Shown: one piece after another, positions 33,297 to 45,434 of the stretch | How positions within the stretch are numbered: position 1 is the first letter of the stretch | How the letters are laid out: every line of letters starts with the position of its first letter | Assembly (NCBI GenBank): GCA_032871835.1 | Contig: CM065295.1 | Location: 43,274,360-43,338,359, forward strand | DNA from: Dipteronia dyeriana | Lineage: Eukaryota; Streptophyta; Magnoliopsida; Sapindales; Sapindaceae | Length of the DNA stretch: 64,000 nt | Direction of reading: 5' to 3' | Notes under the pieces: generated by a model | The model's database searches: none | Told to the model about the DNA's origin: nothing | The model's input: only the letters and a program-made list of their open reading frames with translations | Position numbers and translations under genes: made by a program

Positions 33297-36054
33297 TGAT
33301 CGTGCCAAAATTGTTATATATTTTAGCCCTCATTTCCTTAACCTTCGTCTCATTTTCATCTGTTTTTAGATCCCTTATGGCTCATTTGTTATGTTTTCAG
33401 GCAATTAGGTACATTTCATAAGAAAGGGTAAAAGATGCGGTTTTGTATGGGAAAAGGTCAAAAAGTTAATGAAGCAGCATCAGGTCTGTGTGCTGGTCTT
33501 GTAGGGGTCCCAACCCGGGTCCCAACCGCGTGTCTGCACCAGTGCACCATCGTACAAATGTTCGCGCATTGCATTTTAACAGAGAGATGAAATCAGTGCA
33601 CCAGGTATTTTCGTGGGTTGGTCTACCACATCAGCGTTTTCAAACCTATTTTAGAAACCCTTTAAATATATCTTGTTCTTATCATCTCAAATAGGATAGA
33701 CGAATTCTAGATCTAAGAATCATTTCTTCTCTCTCCCAAACACTAACATTCCTCTCAAAATCTAACCATCCTTCATCATCATCTATTCAAGGACACTTGG
33801 AGATTGGATTTGAGCTTGAAGGAAAGAGATTCTGCACATGGGTCTTCTCTATCTTTTATCTCGTAGTTATTTTTATGTATTTGTCATGAGTAGCTAATCA
33901 TCCCACTAGGGGATTGATGTGATTCATTTGTGAACCTTGGGCTTGTATTGAATTTTATTTACTTTATTAAATCTATTGAATATGTTTCATTCATTGTTTT
34001 AGTTGATTTCAAGAATAGTTTGTCTTAGATTGTACCCTCATTTTTTTGCAAATTGTTTGATAAATAATTTGAGTAGAGAATTGGGTATACCCTCTATTCG
34101 ATTCTCTTAAGCTCATTTGAATGGAAGAATTGAACAAGAGTACTATCCTCGAGTGAAATCCGGACATTTTAATCTCAATCTCTAACTAATTTCAAATGGA
34201 TGACCAATACTATACCCTCTAGGTTGGTTGCTTGTGAGAGATTAAGCACCAAGTCTATACCCTCTAGGTTGGTGAATTTATAAAGAGATTAGTCTCTTAA
34301 TTTGATAGATGTGCATTTTAATGAACAATCACTTGTGGGTAGCCAATACTATACCCTCTAGATTGGAAACCCATAAGGGATATACAACCAATGCTATACC
34401 CTTTAGATTTGTTACAATAGATTAATGTTCATTTATGTTAATTATCAATACACCCATTGTTTGCTTGTGTGATCCATCAATTCCTTAGCCCTAACCATTA
34501 TATTTTAACACCCATTACATATTAACACTAATTGCATTTTAGATTAACTTTCCTAATTGTAGTTTGCATCTTTATTATTAACCTTTCATTACCAAAACCA
34601 TTTAACTTTACTTTTCATGCTTAGCTTAGTTTAATATTAGTTAACTAGTTTTTGCCATCTGATTTCCCTTTCTTTGTGGACGACACCCAACTTGCCATTG
34701 TACTTGTTTTGTAAACATTTTAGGCATTGTTGAGGTTTTATAAATATTGTTTGACGAGCATTTTATAACGACAAAAATTGCTCGGTCAAAATGGCGTCGC
34801 TGAAGATGAGAGGCGTTAATTAGGTGGCTAATCTTAGTTATCTATTTATCTAGTTAAGAGTCTTAGTTGTTTTTAATTTTTCTTTTGTATCTTTTTACTT
34901 CTTTGGTAGTTTTTGTTTCTTTTTGTTTCAGGTTCTATGGATTACTTTAGGCAGAACACATGGCCTAGACAAGAGCTTATTAACAATCCATATAACCAAA
35001 ATTAGAGGTCTCATAAGATTCTTCATGCAGCTTTAGCAATGTCAACATCTATGAGTCGTCTCTATCATCTTACCAACTAATGAGCACATCATTTGAAGAA
35101 GAAATGAGGAGTATCGTGCAATCAACTCAATAGATGGTAGATGATTTCCTACACTCGCATCAGGCAACAGATGAAAAGTTTGACATGGATATCTAGAAGA
35201 GCAAACAAAGAACACATGAGATTAATGATTCCTTGCATAGGCTTGAAGCTCAGATGAGTCTGATAGCTGGGGAGTTGCAAAGAAGAGAAGAAATTGATCA
35301 GAAGAGTTGTAGTGCCTTAGATGATTCCGAGCAAGGAAAGACAAGAAGTAGTGTCCATCCTCTTATACAAGCATTTGAGAAGGAGACGAATGTGGATAAA
35401 TTGATAAAATCTTCCCAAGAGAAAGAAAAGATAAGAGAAGAATTTGAGAAGAAGTTTTGGCTCATGAAAAAGGAATTTGAGGGCTAAGGAAGCCTCGAAA
35501 TGGGTGAAAGTTGATGAGCTTGAATGAAGAAATGAGAAGCTTACAATTGAAATTGAATCGGTCAATGTGGAGAATGGAACCCTCCGGAAGAAGATAGAAG
35601 ACATTGCTAACAAGAACAAAGAGGTACAAATGCAATTGAGAGCCTTGAAGCCGATAGTAGTGCACCCTTGAAAGAGTTAGAGGAGATCAAAGAGGACTTT
35701 GCCAAGAGGATGCGATTAATGCAGGCAAAAATTAAAACAAGAAACAAGGCCTTAGAGATGTTGAAGAAGATGGAAATTGACCACCTTGTGGAGCTCTCAC
35801 AAGTTAAGCATGGAATTGAGGCAATGAAGGAAGCGGTTCGACTTCCAAATGATGAAAAGGTTACCATGAGTCAAGAAAATCCAAGTGCCAAGATCAACAA
35901 GCCAAATCCTAGCAAAGCTAGGAGGAGGAAGGATAAAAAAAAAGGAAGCATCCTCCAAACCCGCCTCCAGCAAAGACCCACCAAAAAGGTATCATTCCTA
36001 ACCTTATCACCATGTGTCACCATTGCCAAGAGATTGATCACATTAGACCACTAT
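33297..36054 (+). mobile_element. Athila-like LTR retrotransposon fragment
   Basis: A 1,492-bp LTR (TGATCGTGCC...CTCGGTCA, 33297-34788) is followed by TGGCGTCGCTGAAGATGA, a degenerate Athila-type primer-binding site, then about 1.2 kb of internal sequence. The internal part holds a gag-like reading. The copy stops abruptly near 36054 in the zinc knuckle, with no pol and no second LTR. A 21-bp duplication of the host LTR flanks it (33276-33296 and 36055-36075), longer than any normal target duplication. A solo relative of its LTR lies at 43456-45100. Confidence 0.6.
34935..36054 (+). pseudogene. Gag-like coiled-coil protein of the Athila-like fragment
   Basis: The reading starts MDYFRQNTWPRQEL at 34935 and soon meets a stop. 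Open stretches at 35233-35487 and 35668-36066 are rich in Glu/Lys heptads (KEKIREEFEKKF, LKELEEIKEDFAKR), a predicted coiled coil. In another frame the end reads MCHHCQEIDHIRPLW, a CX2CX4HX4C knuckle with the last Cys replaced. Role as gag is inferred from position and knuckle. It has several frameshifts. Confidence 0.55.
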
Positions 36055-36130
36055 GGGGGTGAATAGGTTAGACACCTTTTTCGACTCCCTTGAAACAAAC
36101 AAAAGTTTATCCCTCTAGATTGCTTGTATC

Positions 36131-36133
<3 letters not shown>

Positions 36134-36168
<35 letters not shown>
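36134..36168. repeat. (AT)n microsatellite
   Basis: A pure TA run of about 34 bases lies inside the minus-strand solo LTR. The forward relative has no such run at the matching place. Confidence 0.9.
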
Positions 36169-36171
<3 letters not shown>

Positions 36172-36509
36172 AATAAAGATAATTAATCAATATATAAAAA
36201 CATGTAAAGTGTGATACAAACAAACATCCATAACACATAAATAATTGATATTATAGTAAGGAAGTCAATTTACATAAAATGTTCTATCCATAAAATCCTA
36301 ATAACATATGCAAATATAAGAGAGATAAGGATAGAGAAAGTTGACACAAGATATTTATATGGTAAATCTCCGAAGAGAAAACATCCACAGGTTAGCAACC
36401 ACCGGCAAACAAAATCCACTAGTAGATAAGATAAGTACAATCTCTCAAGTGACCCCTTCACCTAGAAACTACCCTCCTATCCTACTCATGAATATGTCAC
36501 CCTCTTGCT

Positions 36510-36770
36510 TAACATTCTGAGGCCTCACACCTCTTGTCAAGACCTCATCACTCAATATTTCGAGGTCTCCCACCTCTTGTCAAGACTTCCCTGCTTACCG
36601 TTCAGGATCCTACCGACCCTAGGCAAGACTTCCTTGCTCACGCATCCGGATCCTCCCGACCCTAGGCAAGACTTCCTTACTTGACATTACGAGGTCTTCA
36701 ACCTCTTGCCAAGACTTCCATGCTCAACAACATAGGCCTCACACCTATTGTCAATACTTCCTTCTCACTA
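36510..36770 (-). repeat. Minisatellite, about six units of 42-48 bp
   Basis: Repeats of CAAGACTTCC with CCTCTTGTCAAGACTTCC or CCCTAGGCAAGACTTCC preceding it mark the unit ends. It is the reverse complement of the seven-unit array at 22368-22664 and has fewer units. Confidence 0.8.
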
Positions 36771-37720
36771 AGCATCTAGGTAATCATGATTGCAAAACGC
36801 AAACAAGCACGGAACATAGAAAATGATGATCAACAAAGTTTATGGAAAATACTAGACATATGCATGAATGCACATAACAAATGTAGCCTAGTCAATCATG
36901 CATGTTTAATCCATCTAGATCATGTAAAAGATGTTCAACATTAATTATAACCTGGATTCATCCATAGATCTAAAACTTGAATCACAAGATATGTTCAATT
37001 AATACATGATCAAGTTTTAATCATATACACCAAACATGTTCTAGAGCATATTATATTCATAAAAGCAATCAAGCACATGAATAGCTCAAAGAACAACACA
37101 ACATGTATTATATGGAGAGATCGGCCAAAGAGAACCTAATACATGTGAGGAACTATTTTTCACAAAATCAATCATTTAATGATCATCAAATACTCCTAGA
37201 TTCAAAGCTAGCACAATACAATCAATACATGTGAAAACATAGGCAAAATCCAAACCTAACTCAACATGTGAGATTTCAATTGAAACTCAATCTATCTTTA
37301 AATGAGTTCAAAACTCAAATCTAAACAATCACAAGACACTAATATATAGAGGAGAAGAAAATCCAAGGCAATTGATAAAGTTTTAAGAGAAAACTTTAGG
37401 AGAAAATCAATACCTTAGTAAACTTGAGACAATCCCGTTTTTGTATGATTAGACACCAAAACATTCAGCAAAACCAACTTAAATATTCTAAGAAAAGATA
37501 GAGGATGTTTAGTTGAACACTCTCAACTTTGGATCAATCAAATCGGAGCTCAAATGAGAAAGATGGAGTGTTTGGAAGATGAGAAAGTTAGAGAGAAAAT
37601 TCTGCTCAAGTTTCAAATTCTTCTCTTTAAAATGAATTGTGAGAGGGAAAGGAAATATAAAGGAGAGGGAAAAATTAGAATGTGAAATGACCAAGAAGGA
37701 CAAGAAGAAACCAAGCTTGT

Positions 37721-37803
37721 TTGCTGCCCGAGATGGTGCATGGGCATCTCGGGGCAGCAAGCCTTCTTTCCCGAGATGGCCACGCGCCATCTCGGGAAAG
37801 AAG
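37721..37803. repeat. Twin long hairpins in the solo LTR
   Basis: The first hairpin (37721-37760) pairs TTGCTGCCCGAGATG with CATCTCGGGGCAGCAA, with one bulged base. The second (37763-37803) pairs CTTCTTTCCCGAGATGGC with GCCATCTCGGGAAAGAAG, a perfect 18-bp stem with a five-base loop. Only two bases separate them. The forward relative keeps the inner stems at 21198-21267. Confidence 0.85.
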
Positions 37804-38836
37804 AGCTTGGTGCTATCTTCTTTTTCCCTTGACCTCCCTTCGCGTTCTTCAACCGTTCTCTGGCTTTAGAACTCAGAATTCAAATCCGTTAAAGGATTAT
37901 GAACCACAACTCTCTCAAGGACATGAAAATATAAGATACTCAACCAAGAAAATAAGAATTCGACTCGATATATGAAGACGAGGACAATGTATGCAACATG
38001 ACTGGAAAGTATCATATCTTTTGACTTAGAACTTGAAATTGAAAGTGTGAGTAACCAAAGTGTTTGGTACTCAATCAAGAATGATTTAAGACTGAAATCA
38101 AGTTTGTTATCCATGTTTTACAAATATATACACATACAAACACATTTTACATTAGAATGCAAACTACATAGAGATAGTCTCCAATTATGCATTTTCCAAA
38201 ACATGTTATTTTCATATCAATGCTTGAGCATTCATCTTCAAGTGTGTGAATGTGTTATAAATGGGGTACAACGATGCAGGGACACATATGTATGATTTGG
38301 GTGTGTGCGTGTATGTCTTAATGGTGTACAACTATGCAGGGACACAAATGTATGAATTGTGTGTGTATGCCTTAGCCTTGTAAGAGAAAGATAAGGTCTT
38401 AATATACCTTTGTAGAACCATATAGCATCCTTTCTCTTTGAAGACTTTGTACTTGCTTTGACTAGTTATTAATCCTTCTTTGAAGCTCGAATCATCGTGA
38501 ACCAAAACAACTAAATCATTACAAGTAAACAACATTTTGATTTGGAATTAATGCCAACATAATCTAAAACCTAACACTTTCTTCATGCTATTTTCTATGT
38601 ATTTATACATGGAGTCAGTATGGTTTTTCCTTGACGTATAAGCCGAAGATCACTGCATTGATCTTCTCCCTCATTTGGCAAGATTTTTTGTTTAATGTGG
38701 TTGACCTTGGAGAATCAGTTAGTGGAAGATATCCTGGAGACAATTGTGTTTGTTTCCTTTTCAGACTCTTTCATTATGGGTACGCATACAGGGAGCTCAC
38801 TTATGGTTACGAGATTAATTTTGATTTCATCTATTA

Positions 38837-39794
38837 GGGGCCGTTTGGTATAAGGGCATCTTTACATGGGAATGACAATCTCAATGCATTCCCATGTTTG
38901 GTAGCAGTTTTGGATTTTTTGTTTCCCGGGAAAGTGAATCCCATGGGAATCACAATACCCTCCAGAGGGGTAATGTGATTCCCATCAAAATAGGTGGGTT
39001 TCAGATTAACTCCATCTGATTCCCACTGTGGGACCCACCATCATTAAAAAAAAATCCCCAATTTTCTTTGATTCTCTGTTCTTTGTTCTCTGTTCTTCAA
39101 TTAAAAAAAAACCCTTCATCTGATTATCTGTTCTTCACGTTGCTTCTCAATAAAAATACCAAAAATCTCCAATTTGCTTTCTAAAATCCCTAATCAAAAC
39201 CATTATCAAAGCATCATCTCAAACATCATCTCAAACATCATCACCAACACAAAAATGAAAAAACAATTACAGAAGCAAGAATAAAATAAATCGATGATGA
39301 CGGCGAGGTTTAAAGATGACGACGGCGAGGTTCGACGATGATGATGGCGAGGATCGAGGAAGACAACGACGAATGGAGACGACAACGGTGAGCTTCGACG
39401 AAGACCACGACGAGCTTCGATGACGATGCAACAACGACGCGACGGTGAGCTTCGATGAAGACAATGACGCGATAGAGACGCAACGACGAGGCGCTGATGA
39501 CGACCTAGAGAGAAAGACAGAGAGAGAGAGATGGAAAAGAAGGGAGAGTGAGCGATGGAAAGATGAAAGATCTGGAGAGACCGGATCTGTTACTTTTTTT
39601 TTAGATTTTAATAATAAAAAAAAAAACAAATTCCCATGTAATACTAAACATTGTTGCTTAATATTCCCAGGAATCCTACATAATATTCCTATACACAACC
39701 AAACACATGTGTACAAGTTTCCCAGGAATCACATTTCTAGGTTTCACTTTCCCAGGAATCACATTATTTTGATTACCCCATACCAAACGGCCCC
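38837..39794. mobile_element. PIF/Harbinger-like non-autonomous element
   Basis: The 15-bp termini GGGGCCGTTTGGTAT and ATACCAAACGGCCCC are perfect inverted repeats. TTA at 38834-38836 and 39795-39797 is the usual Harbinger target duplication. M's 5' LTR shows the empty site near 55231 (CATCTATTAGTGGCGTG). The 958-bp interior has repeated CCCATGGGAATCAC-like words near both ends and a GAC/GACGA-rich core (39290-39500). No transposase was seen. Confidence 0.9.
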
Positions 39795-40320
39795 TTAGTG
39801 GTGTGACACCTCGAAGCAGGCCTGGCGATGTGGCACTCATTCATCTCGATGGCAAGGTACCCCGAGGTGCTAGTCTGCTGGTGAGGAATCTTGAGGTACA
39901 ATTCTAATGACATGGTGCTTGATCAACCCGATGGTGAGGTTCCCTGAGGTGCTAGCTTGCTGGTAAGGTACCTAAAAGTACCATTCTCGCAACGTGGCGT
40001 TTGATCAATCGTGCTAGAGCCTATAATCATTTAGGAGCCTTATGGGCATATCCCATTCTGCTCAAGGGATAAGATATGTACCTCGATATGGTAGCGGATT
40101 AGTGTTTGGGTACTAGAATATCGGTTGGGTGTTCCTTGAAGGTGTAGGAGCTTCAGCTTGCTCCTAAAACTATGCTAAGGTACCCTGGTTGTGTTAGATC
40201 TGGTACTTCAAGCTAAACCATTGCGTCCAGTACCTATCCGGTACATGGAAATGCATCCTACTAGCCGTTAACTAGGAGGAAATTTTCCCTTTGACCCCTT
40301 GCCAAAAATGGCTATTAATT

Positions 40321-40723
40321 GAAGTCCCCTCTGACTTAAACACTAGTGATTGATTTGGGGTTGGAGTTAGATATCCTATTTCATTTGGAAAATTTACTAT
40401 TTTAGGTCGGTTTCTAAATATGGGATGAAATCTTCATATAAATGCAACGTTCTCGTGTCAAACGAAGGTGAGGTACCTGTTTGAAAGAGGAGACATTTTT
40501 GGCAACACGCTTGCTTCAATGTCGAGAATTTCACCCTCTTTATCACGTTTCTGTTACCGGTTACTATTTCATTATGCCTATTGAAACCCAAACTCCTCAT
40601 CATTTCTTTCACACTTCCAAATCTTCTACTTTCAAAATTTAAAAAACACCTAGGCTTTCTCTGCCCTCTTCTCTTATTCCCAATCTTCTCTCTTCAATTT
40701 CCAGACCAATCTCTACTTCTACT
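40321..40723 (+). promoter_or_regulatory. M polypurine tract and upstream region of the antisense gene
   Basis: On the minus strand AAGTCAGAGGGGACTTC (about 40323-40339) next to the 3' LTR is the polypurine tract that primes plus-strand synthesis. On the plus strand the rest lies just upstream of the antisense gene, and ACCGGTTACTATTTCATTAT resembles P's counterpart at about 55800-55835 on the minus strand, which has CTATTTAAACATG. Shared sequence here suggests a kept promoter, but this is inference. Confidence 0.5.
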
Positions 40724-43418
40724 ATGTCAAAATCTGATAGGGACAGCGTTGATAGGTTGGTGGAGGGCACCGCTTTGAGTCCCACCCTTAGGAAACAAAC
40801 TAGAGAGAAAGACAGTGGATATAGTGATCTTCCACCTCTTCATCGTCATTAAAGCCAGAGCGTTGCCATCGGGGCCGGGTTTTTGAATAACTTGGATGCC
40901 CCACTGGAGATAGTTGAGAGATATGTAGGAGAATAATCATGTGAGGTCGGTGCTGCTAGAGATCAGGGCGAAGTCATTGTTATTGCTTCAAGAGGGGTGA
41001 TCTCCCTCCCTTACGATTTCAGGATCATTCTTGACTCTATAGCTACGTCTGAATCGATCAATCATCTGAGGGAGAGATTCAGTATCCCTGATAGCATTAG
41101 AATTGCAATCCCTTATAGAAGGTACGATATGTACAGTCCTCCCTCGGATGTTCTCTATTCTTACCACTGCTTTTAAAAATACAGTATGGTTGTCTCTCAA
41201 TCTATTACTCTGTAGGGTGCTTCACGCCCTTTAACTCGCTTCCCTCCAATTGACACCAGGGTTTTAGTGGCACCTATGGAAAGAGCAGTGCAAAAAGAAT
41301 GATATCGACTGGGAACCAGGATTAGATGAGCTGAGGTTCCTTTTTTCAGATTACTGCCCTAACTCTTAATTCTAAGGGGCAGTCCTATGCTCGAGCCAAA
41401 AACAACTTGAAGTTCATCGTACCAAGCGCTACAAAAAAGGATGCCTCCGAGATAGCAGAATAGGTGGGTGTTGACGGAAACTAGGGAACTCCGTTTACAT
41501 CGGGGGGACAGAGTTCCAAGTCCCTACCAGGTTTAATGACAAGCCGGTCTAGGGGAAGGCTTCTTTAGCCGCTGAATCTAGGGCGATCTTGAAGGGGATC
41601 GTTGATCAAAAAATACATCAACCTAGAGTATCTTACCTTAGATGCTTATGATCCCAGCATGTGAACCTATACTTGTGCATCTCTACTGCTTCCTTAGGTA
41701 TGACACACTTCTCTGTTTCTATTGATGAGTGTTTCCTGCTTGTCATTTGTGTTTTCTAAATCTTTGCTATTTTTTACAGTTTATTTTGTCCCATTACCAG
41801 TCCTAAAGGAGTCTGGACTGCTAGAAGATTCACTTCCTCCTCTAATTCTTACCCCACTTGGATTCCCCATCGCCCCAACTGCTAGGACTTCTCCTCTTTC
41901 TATCACAGTGAGGGGTGGTGGGTGCATTTATATTAGGATTCCTAGGGTACTTCTCTCTTTTCCTCTCGGTGGCACATCTCTAATGTATTTATTTGTATCC
42001 CGGTTGACCAGGGTGAGAGGTCAAGATTTTGTTGCTCATGTTGTTACTTCTTCTGCTGCTTCTACCATTGTTGCTACTAGTACTGCTGCTACTGGCACTA
42101 CCGCCTCTACCGATGTCACTGTTACTATTCATTCTCCCCCGTCATCTTCAATACCTCATTGAGCAGAAGGGGGCCTAGAAACTACCACTACCTCCTTTGC
42201 TACGATTCCTCAACAGTGAACCTGATCCCGACCAAGGGTTACTAGTCACAACGAGGTCGTGGATCCGTTCATTGTTTCTTATCTTGGTGGTAGTCTAACT
42301 GCAATAACCTTAATGCCTTCTGATATTTTGCTCACCAAGGGTTCTGCCTTCATAGTTGATGTAAGCAAGACACATTCTATTTTATTACTGCTCTAGTACA
42401 TTCATGATTGGTGCTTGGGGTAGTGGCTAACTTGGTTGCTATGGCTCGTAGATCTTTAAGTACAACGTTGCGGTAAGCCATCAGATGACATCATTTAGGA
42501 GGTGCGTTGAGAATGGTAAGGCTCAGCTTGAAAAGACCCAAGGTAAGCTCGCTCAACTGCAGACTGATAACCAGGGTTTAAGTCGGGCCATGTACCAGAC
42601 CATCAAATCCCTCGAGAATGCCTAAGGTAGCACGGAACAAAACAAATATGCATTTGATACCGAAGTCCTTCAATCAAAGTGTCACGCCTTGGAGAAGGAC
42701 CTAGCGAGTGACAATGTCTAGGAGCTAGAATGAGAGATCTATGCTTTGTGCAACAAGGTGGCGAGCTTGGAAGCTGAGGTTGACTCTTCTTTTAGGGATA
42801 ACTATTTCTATGTTGTTTTTCATATGGCTCAGGCTCTACCTCCTCCTTTTGATTTGGCCATCATTACGAATTGGAATAGGGAGGAGATCCAAGAAAAAGC
42901 CAGGAAGATGTCAGCCCCGACTACTGATGGAGCAGGACCTTCGTAAACTGTTAGAGCTGATGAAGGTACAATTGATGACGAAAATCAGCAGCTCGCCTCT
43001 TCTATTCTACTGAGCAAATGAGCCACCAGTGAGGATCCTCCCTCGAATATCTTAGGTGAAGTTGCATCCCAAGCTAAGAAGAGAGCTTCAATCTTGCTTG
43101 TTTCCCCATCCAAAATTGTTGGGGCAGTGGAGGATTAGCCCGCTTCCAAGGAGGTAACTGAGCAAGCTGGAGTTGAGGTTGCATCCCAGAATGTCATTGT
43201 AGGGGTCCAGTCTGGTCAAGCTTAGGTTGAGGTTCCAGTTGAAGCAGTGTGGCTAGTGGTGGGGGAGCAAGTTATCGATGAATCCAAAAAGGGAGCAGAA
43301 AAGCAAGGGCCAGGAGATGGGGCTGGAGAATGAAGACACCAAAAGGAGTCGATGGGTGACCCAACATTCTGATTTATTTTCTATGTTGCCCGAAATTGTG
43401 GGTGGGAACTCTGCTTGA
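40724..43418 (+). pseudogene. M antisense gene, putative gypsy-type transposon domain
   Basis: This is the homologue of the P gene at 30850-32782, again opposite to its own element's gag-pol. It starts MSKSDRDSVDRLVEG. Then GAGFLNNLDAPLEIVERYVG, SLPYDFRIILDSI and IRIAIPYRRYDMYSP align with the P copy. SRLTRVRGQDFVA and an Ala/Thr/Ser-rich stretch follow, then coiled-coil-like readings (CNKVASLEAEVDSSF, NREEIQEKARKM), ending LPEIVGGNSA and TGA at 43416-43418. A possible intron runs from GTATGAC near 41697 to TTTTTTACAG near 41779. Several in-frame stops make it a pseudogene. The cellular role is unknown. Confidence 0.7.
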
Positions 43419-43455
43419 TTATGAACCAGACTCATTACTTCTTATTATCCATTTT

Positions 43456-45100
43456 TGACAACTATAAAGCCCAGAAATGGGGGATAGGCTCAATTCCTCA
43501 ACCTTTGTCTCATTTTCGGATGATTTTGTTTATCTTATAGCGCATTTATTGTGTTTTCAGGTAGTTAGGTATATCTCGGACAATCGAACAGAGTATACAA
43601 TTTTTTACAGAAAAAGAGACAAGAATGGAGGAATATTTCAAAGACAATGTGCGGGTCCTGCACGGGTTATCACCAGCGCATCAACCATGCACTTAGAAAG
43701 AGGAAGGAAGCAAGTCAATGCGCAGGTCCTCATCCCTCGCACCGTAGCGCATTTGTCCGCATATCACATAAAAACTGGGAGATGGAAAATAGAGCATCAG
43801 GTCAATGCGCAGTCCTGTACGGGTCCCAACCCGTGAATTTGTTCACGTATTTCACTGAACCCGGGAGCTGGAAATCTAAGTGTCAGGTCATTATGAGGGT
43901 CCTGTGCGGGTCTCAAACCAAATACCAACTGTGCATTTTTGTGTATCAGGATGCCGCATCTACAAACTCAAGCCATTTTAAAGACACCTATATATAAGAT
44001 CATTTTTGTTTTGAGCCATACGTCGGAGATACCCATTCATAACCATTTTCTCTCTGTAGATCTAGGAATTCATTTCTCTTTAAAAACCTACTCAATTTAC
44101 ACATCATCCATCATCATCTACTCAACAAAAGAAATCAAGGAGACTAATTTTTAGAGCTTCAAGAAGGAGGAATCGTATATGGGTTTACTTCTATTCTTTT
44201 CTTCTTGTTTCATTCTTGTAATAGACTTGAGTAGTTAGACCCATTTGGGGATTATGTAAGAACACATGAATTATGGGTTAACCATTATAATTGTACGATT
44301 TGATTAGAGATTTTCATTCAATGCATGAATTGTGATTTGATTGTCTTATAATTAAGTAGATATGCCCTCTCTTAATCTCTTTGATTATCAAGGTCTTTTG
44401 AGTTTTTTATATTGATATACACATCTATTTGGATTGGGTAGATATGCCCTCTCACAAGCCAAATATATAATCACTTCTAAGGTGTCTAAACTAGCTAAGT
44501 TGAATGAATTGGATGTATAGTGAATATGCCATTCTTATGCATTTAGGTCTCAATGGTAGAGATTGGATTGTGAATATGCCATTCCAAGCCATTCTCTACC
44601 ATAGAATTTATCTAAGTCTCAATAGTGACTCTCTTATATGTTGACCATATAGTTGAGCAATGGAGAGTTGATGTGGATAGAGTCTTTGAGACTTGAAATC
44701 CAGCCTAGTAGCTGAGAGTGAGCGTTGTTGACTCAAAACCACTCAAATGGATAAATTGACCTTCATTAATCAATTGTGTAACATTGAAATAATGGATTCC
44801 CACAAGTTATGTTGTGATTGCATCATTTCCCATACCATCACACTTGGATTTTCCATAACTAACTTGTTGGAATTTGAGTAGCTTAGGCCTAATTGCATGT
44901 AGTTAATTTCACTCAACAACCATTACAATTTACTTTTCATTGCGTATTAAATTAGAGCAAAATTTGATCATTTAAGCATAGCACCATCTCTGTGAAGGAT
45001 ACCCTTACTTGCTACTATATTGTTTTCATCTTGTGTGTAGATATGGTTTTATAAATTTGTTTGACAAGCTATTTTACGCATACAAAATAGCAACTTGTCA
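43456..45100 (+). mobile_element. Athila-like solo LTR in M
   Basis: It starts TGACAACTATAAAGCCC and ends AGCAACTTGTCA, giving TGACAA/TTGTCA inverted ends, 1,645 bp. Similar words to 33297-34788 are CAACCTTTGTCTCATTTTC, the four or five GATATGCCCTCTC-type repeats, and TTTGACAAGC near the end. No primer-binding site or coding sequence follows. The flanks ATTTT and GTATG do not match, so the target duplication is lost or one edge is off. Confidence 0.65.
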
Positions 45101-45434
45101 GTATGGTACGTCAATGTCCAGATTGTACCATGTTCGAGGTGTATATTGTTCATTGACCAAGTTCCCAATGTTCACCTAATATAACTGAACTTGATAACAC
45201 AACAAACTGTGTAAGAAGAATAAACTGGAGTAATAGGTGACTGGTACCAGATATTTGTGGTACTTAGTCGAATTGATCCTGGTGTGATCTTTTAAAAATT
45301 GAATATCCTTTATGGGATAATCAAAGTATCAAGCATTCACATATTAGGAATTGTGACACTTAGATGAAAAACATGGTCGAACTAATCTAGGTACCCTTCA
45401 TCCCTATACCATGGAGGTACCATACCACGGCGAT
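45101..45434. other. M 3' non-coding region
   Basis: This sequence between the solo LTR and the minisatellite has GGTACC-like words and no supported reading. Confidence 0.4.

Larger units (their letters stand above)
33234..38576 (-). mobile_element. Copia-type solo LTR in the M 3' LTR, itself interrupted
   Basis: In plus orientation it starts TGAAAATACAAAC and ends AAACCTAACA; it is the reverse-oriented relative of 20416-23225. It is flanked by perfect CTTTC at 33229-33233 and 38577-38581. Removing it restores GTCCCTTTCTTCATGC, matching M's 5' LTR near 54974 (GTCCATTTCTTCATGC). An Athila-like fragment interrupts it from 33297 to about 36054. Inside are a minisatellite (36510-36770), twin hairpins (37721-37803) and an (AT)n run (36134-36168). 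Confidence 0.85.
32877..40320 (-). repeat. M 3' LTR, interrupted
   Basis: TGTTAACCAAAAATT starts the plus-orientation sequence and GGCTATTAATT ends it; the uninterrupted 5' LTR ends GGCTATTAACA. True LTR sequence lies at 32877-33233, 38582-38836 and 39798-40320. The gaps are a solo LTR (33234-38576) and a Harbinger-like element (38837-39794). Both are precise by comparison with 54621-55758. Confidence 0.85.

Noticed and set aside
39267..39716. 149-codon minus-strand ORF rich in Ser/Arg
   Set aside because: It is the low-complexity GAC/GACGA core of the Harbinger-like element and has no protein signature.
43451..45105. Search for a 5-bp duplication around the Athila-like solo LTR
   Set aside because: ATTTT and GTATG do not match. 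I kept the LTR call but not a duplication.
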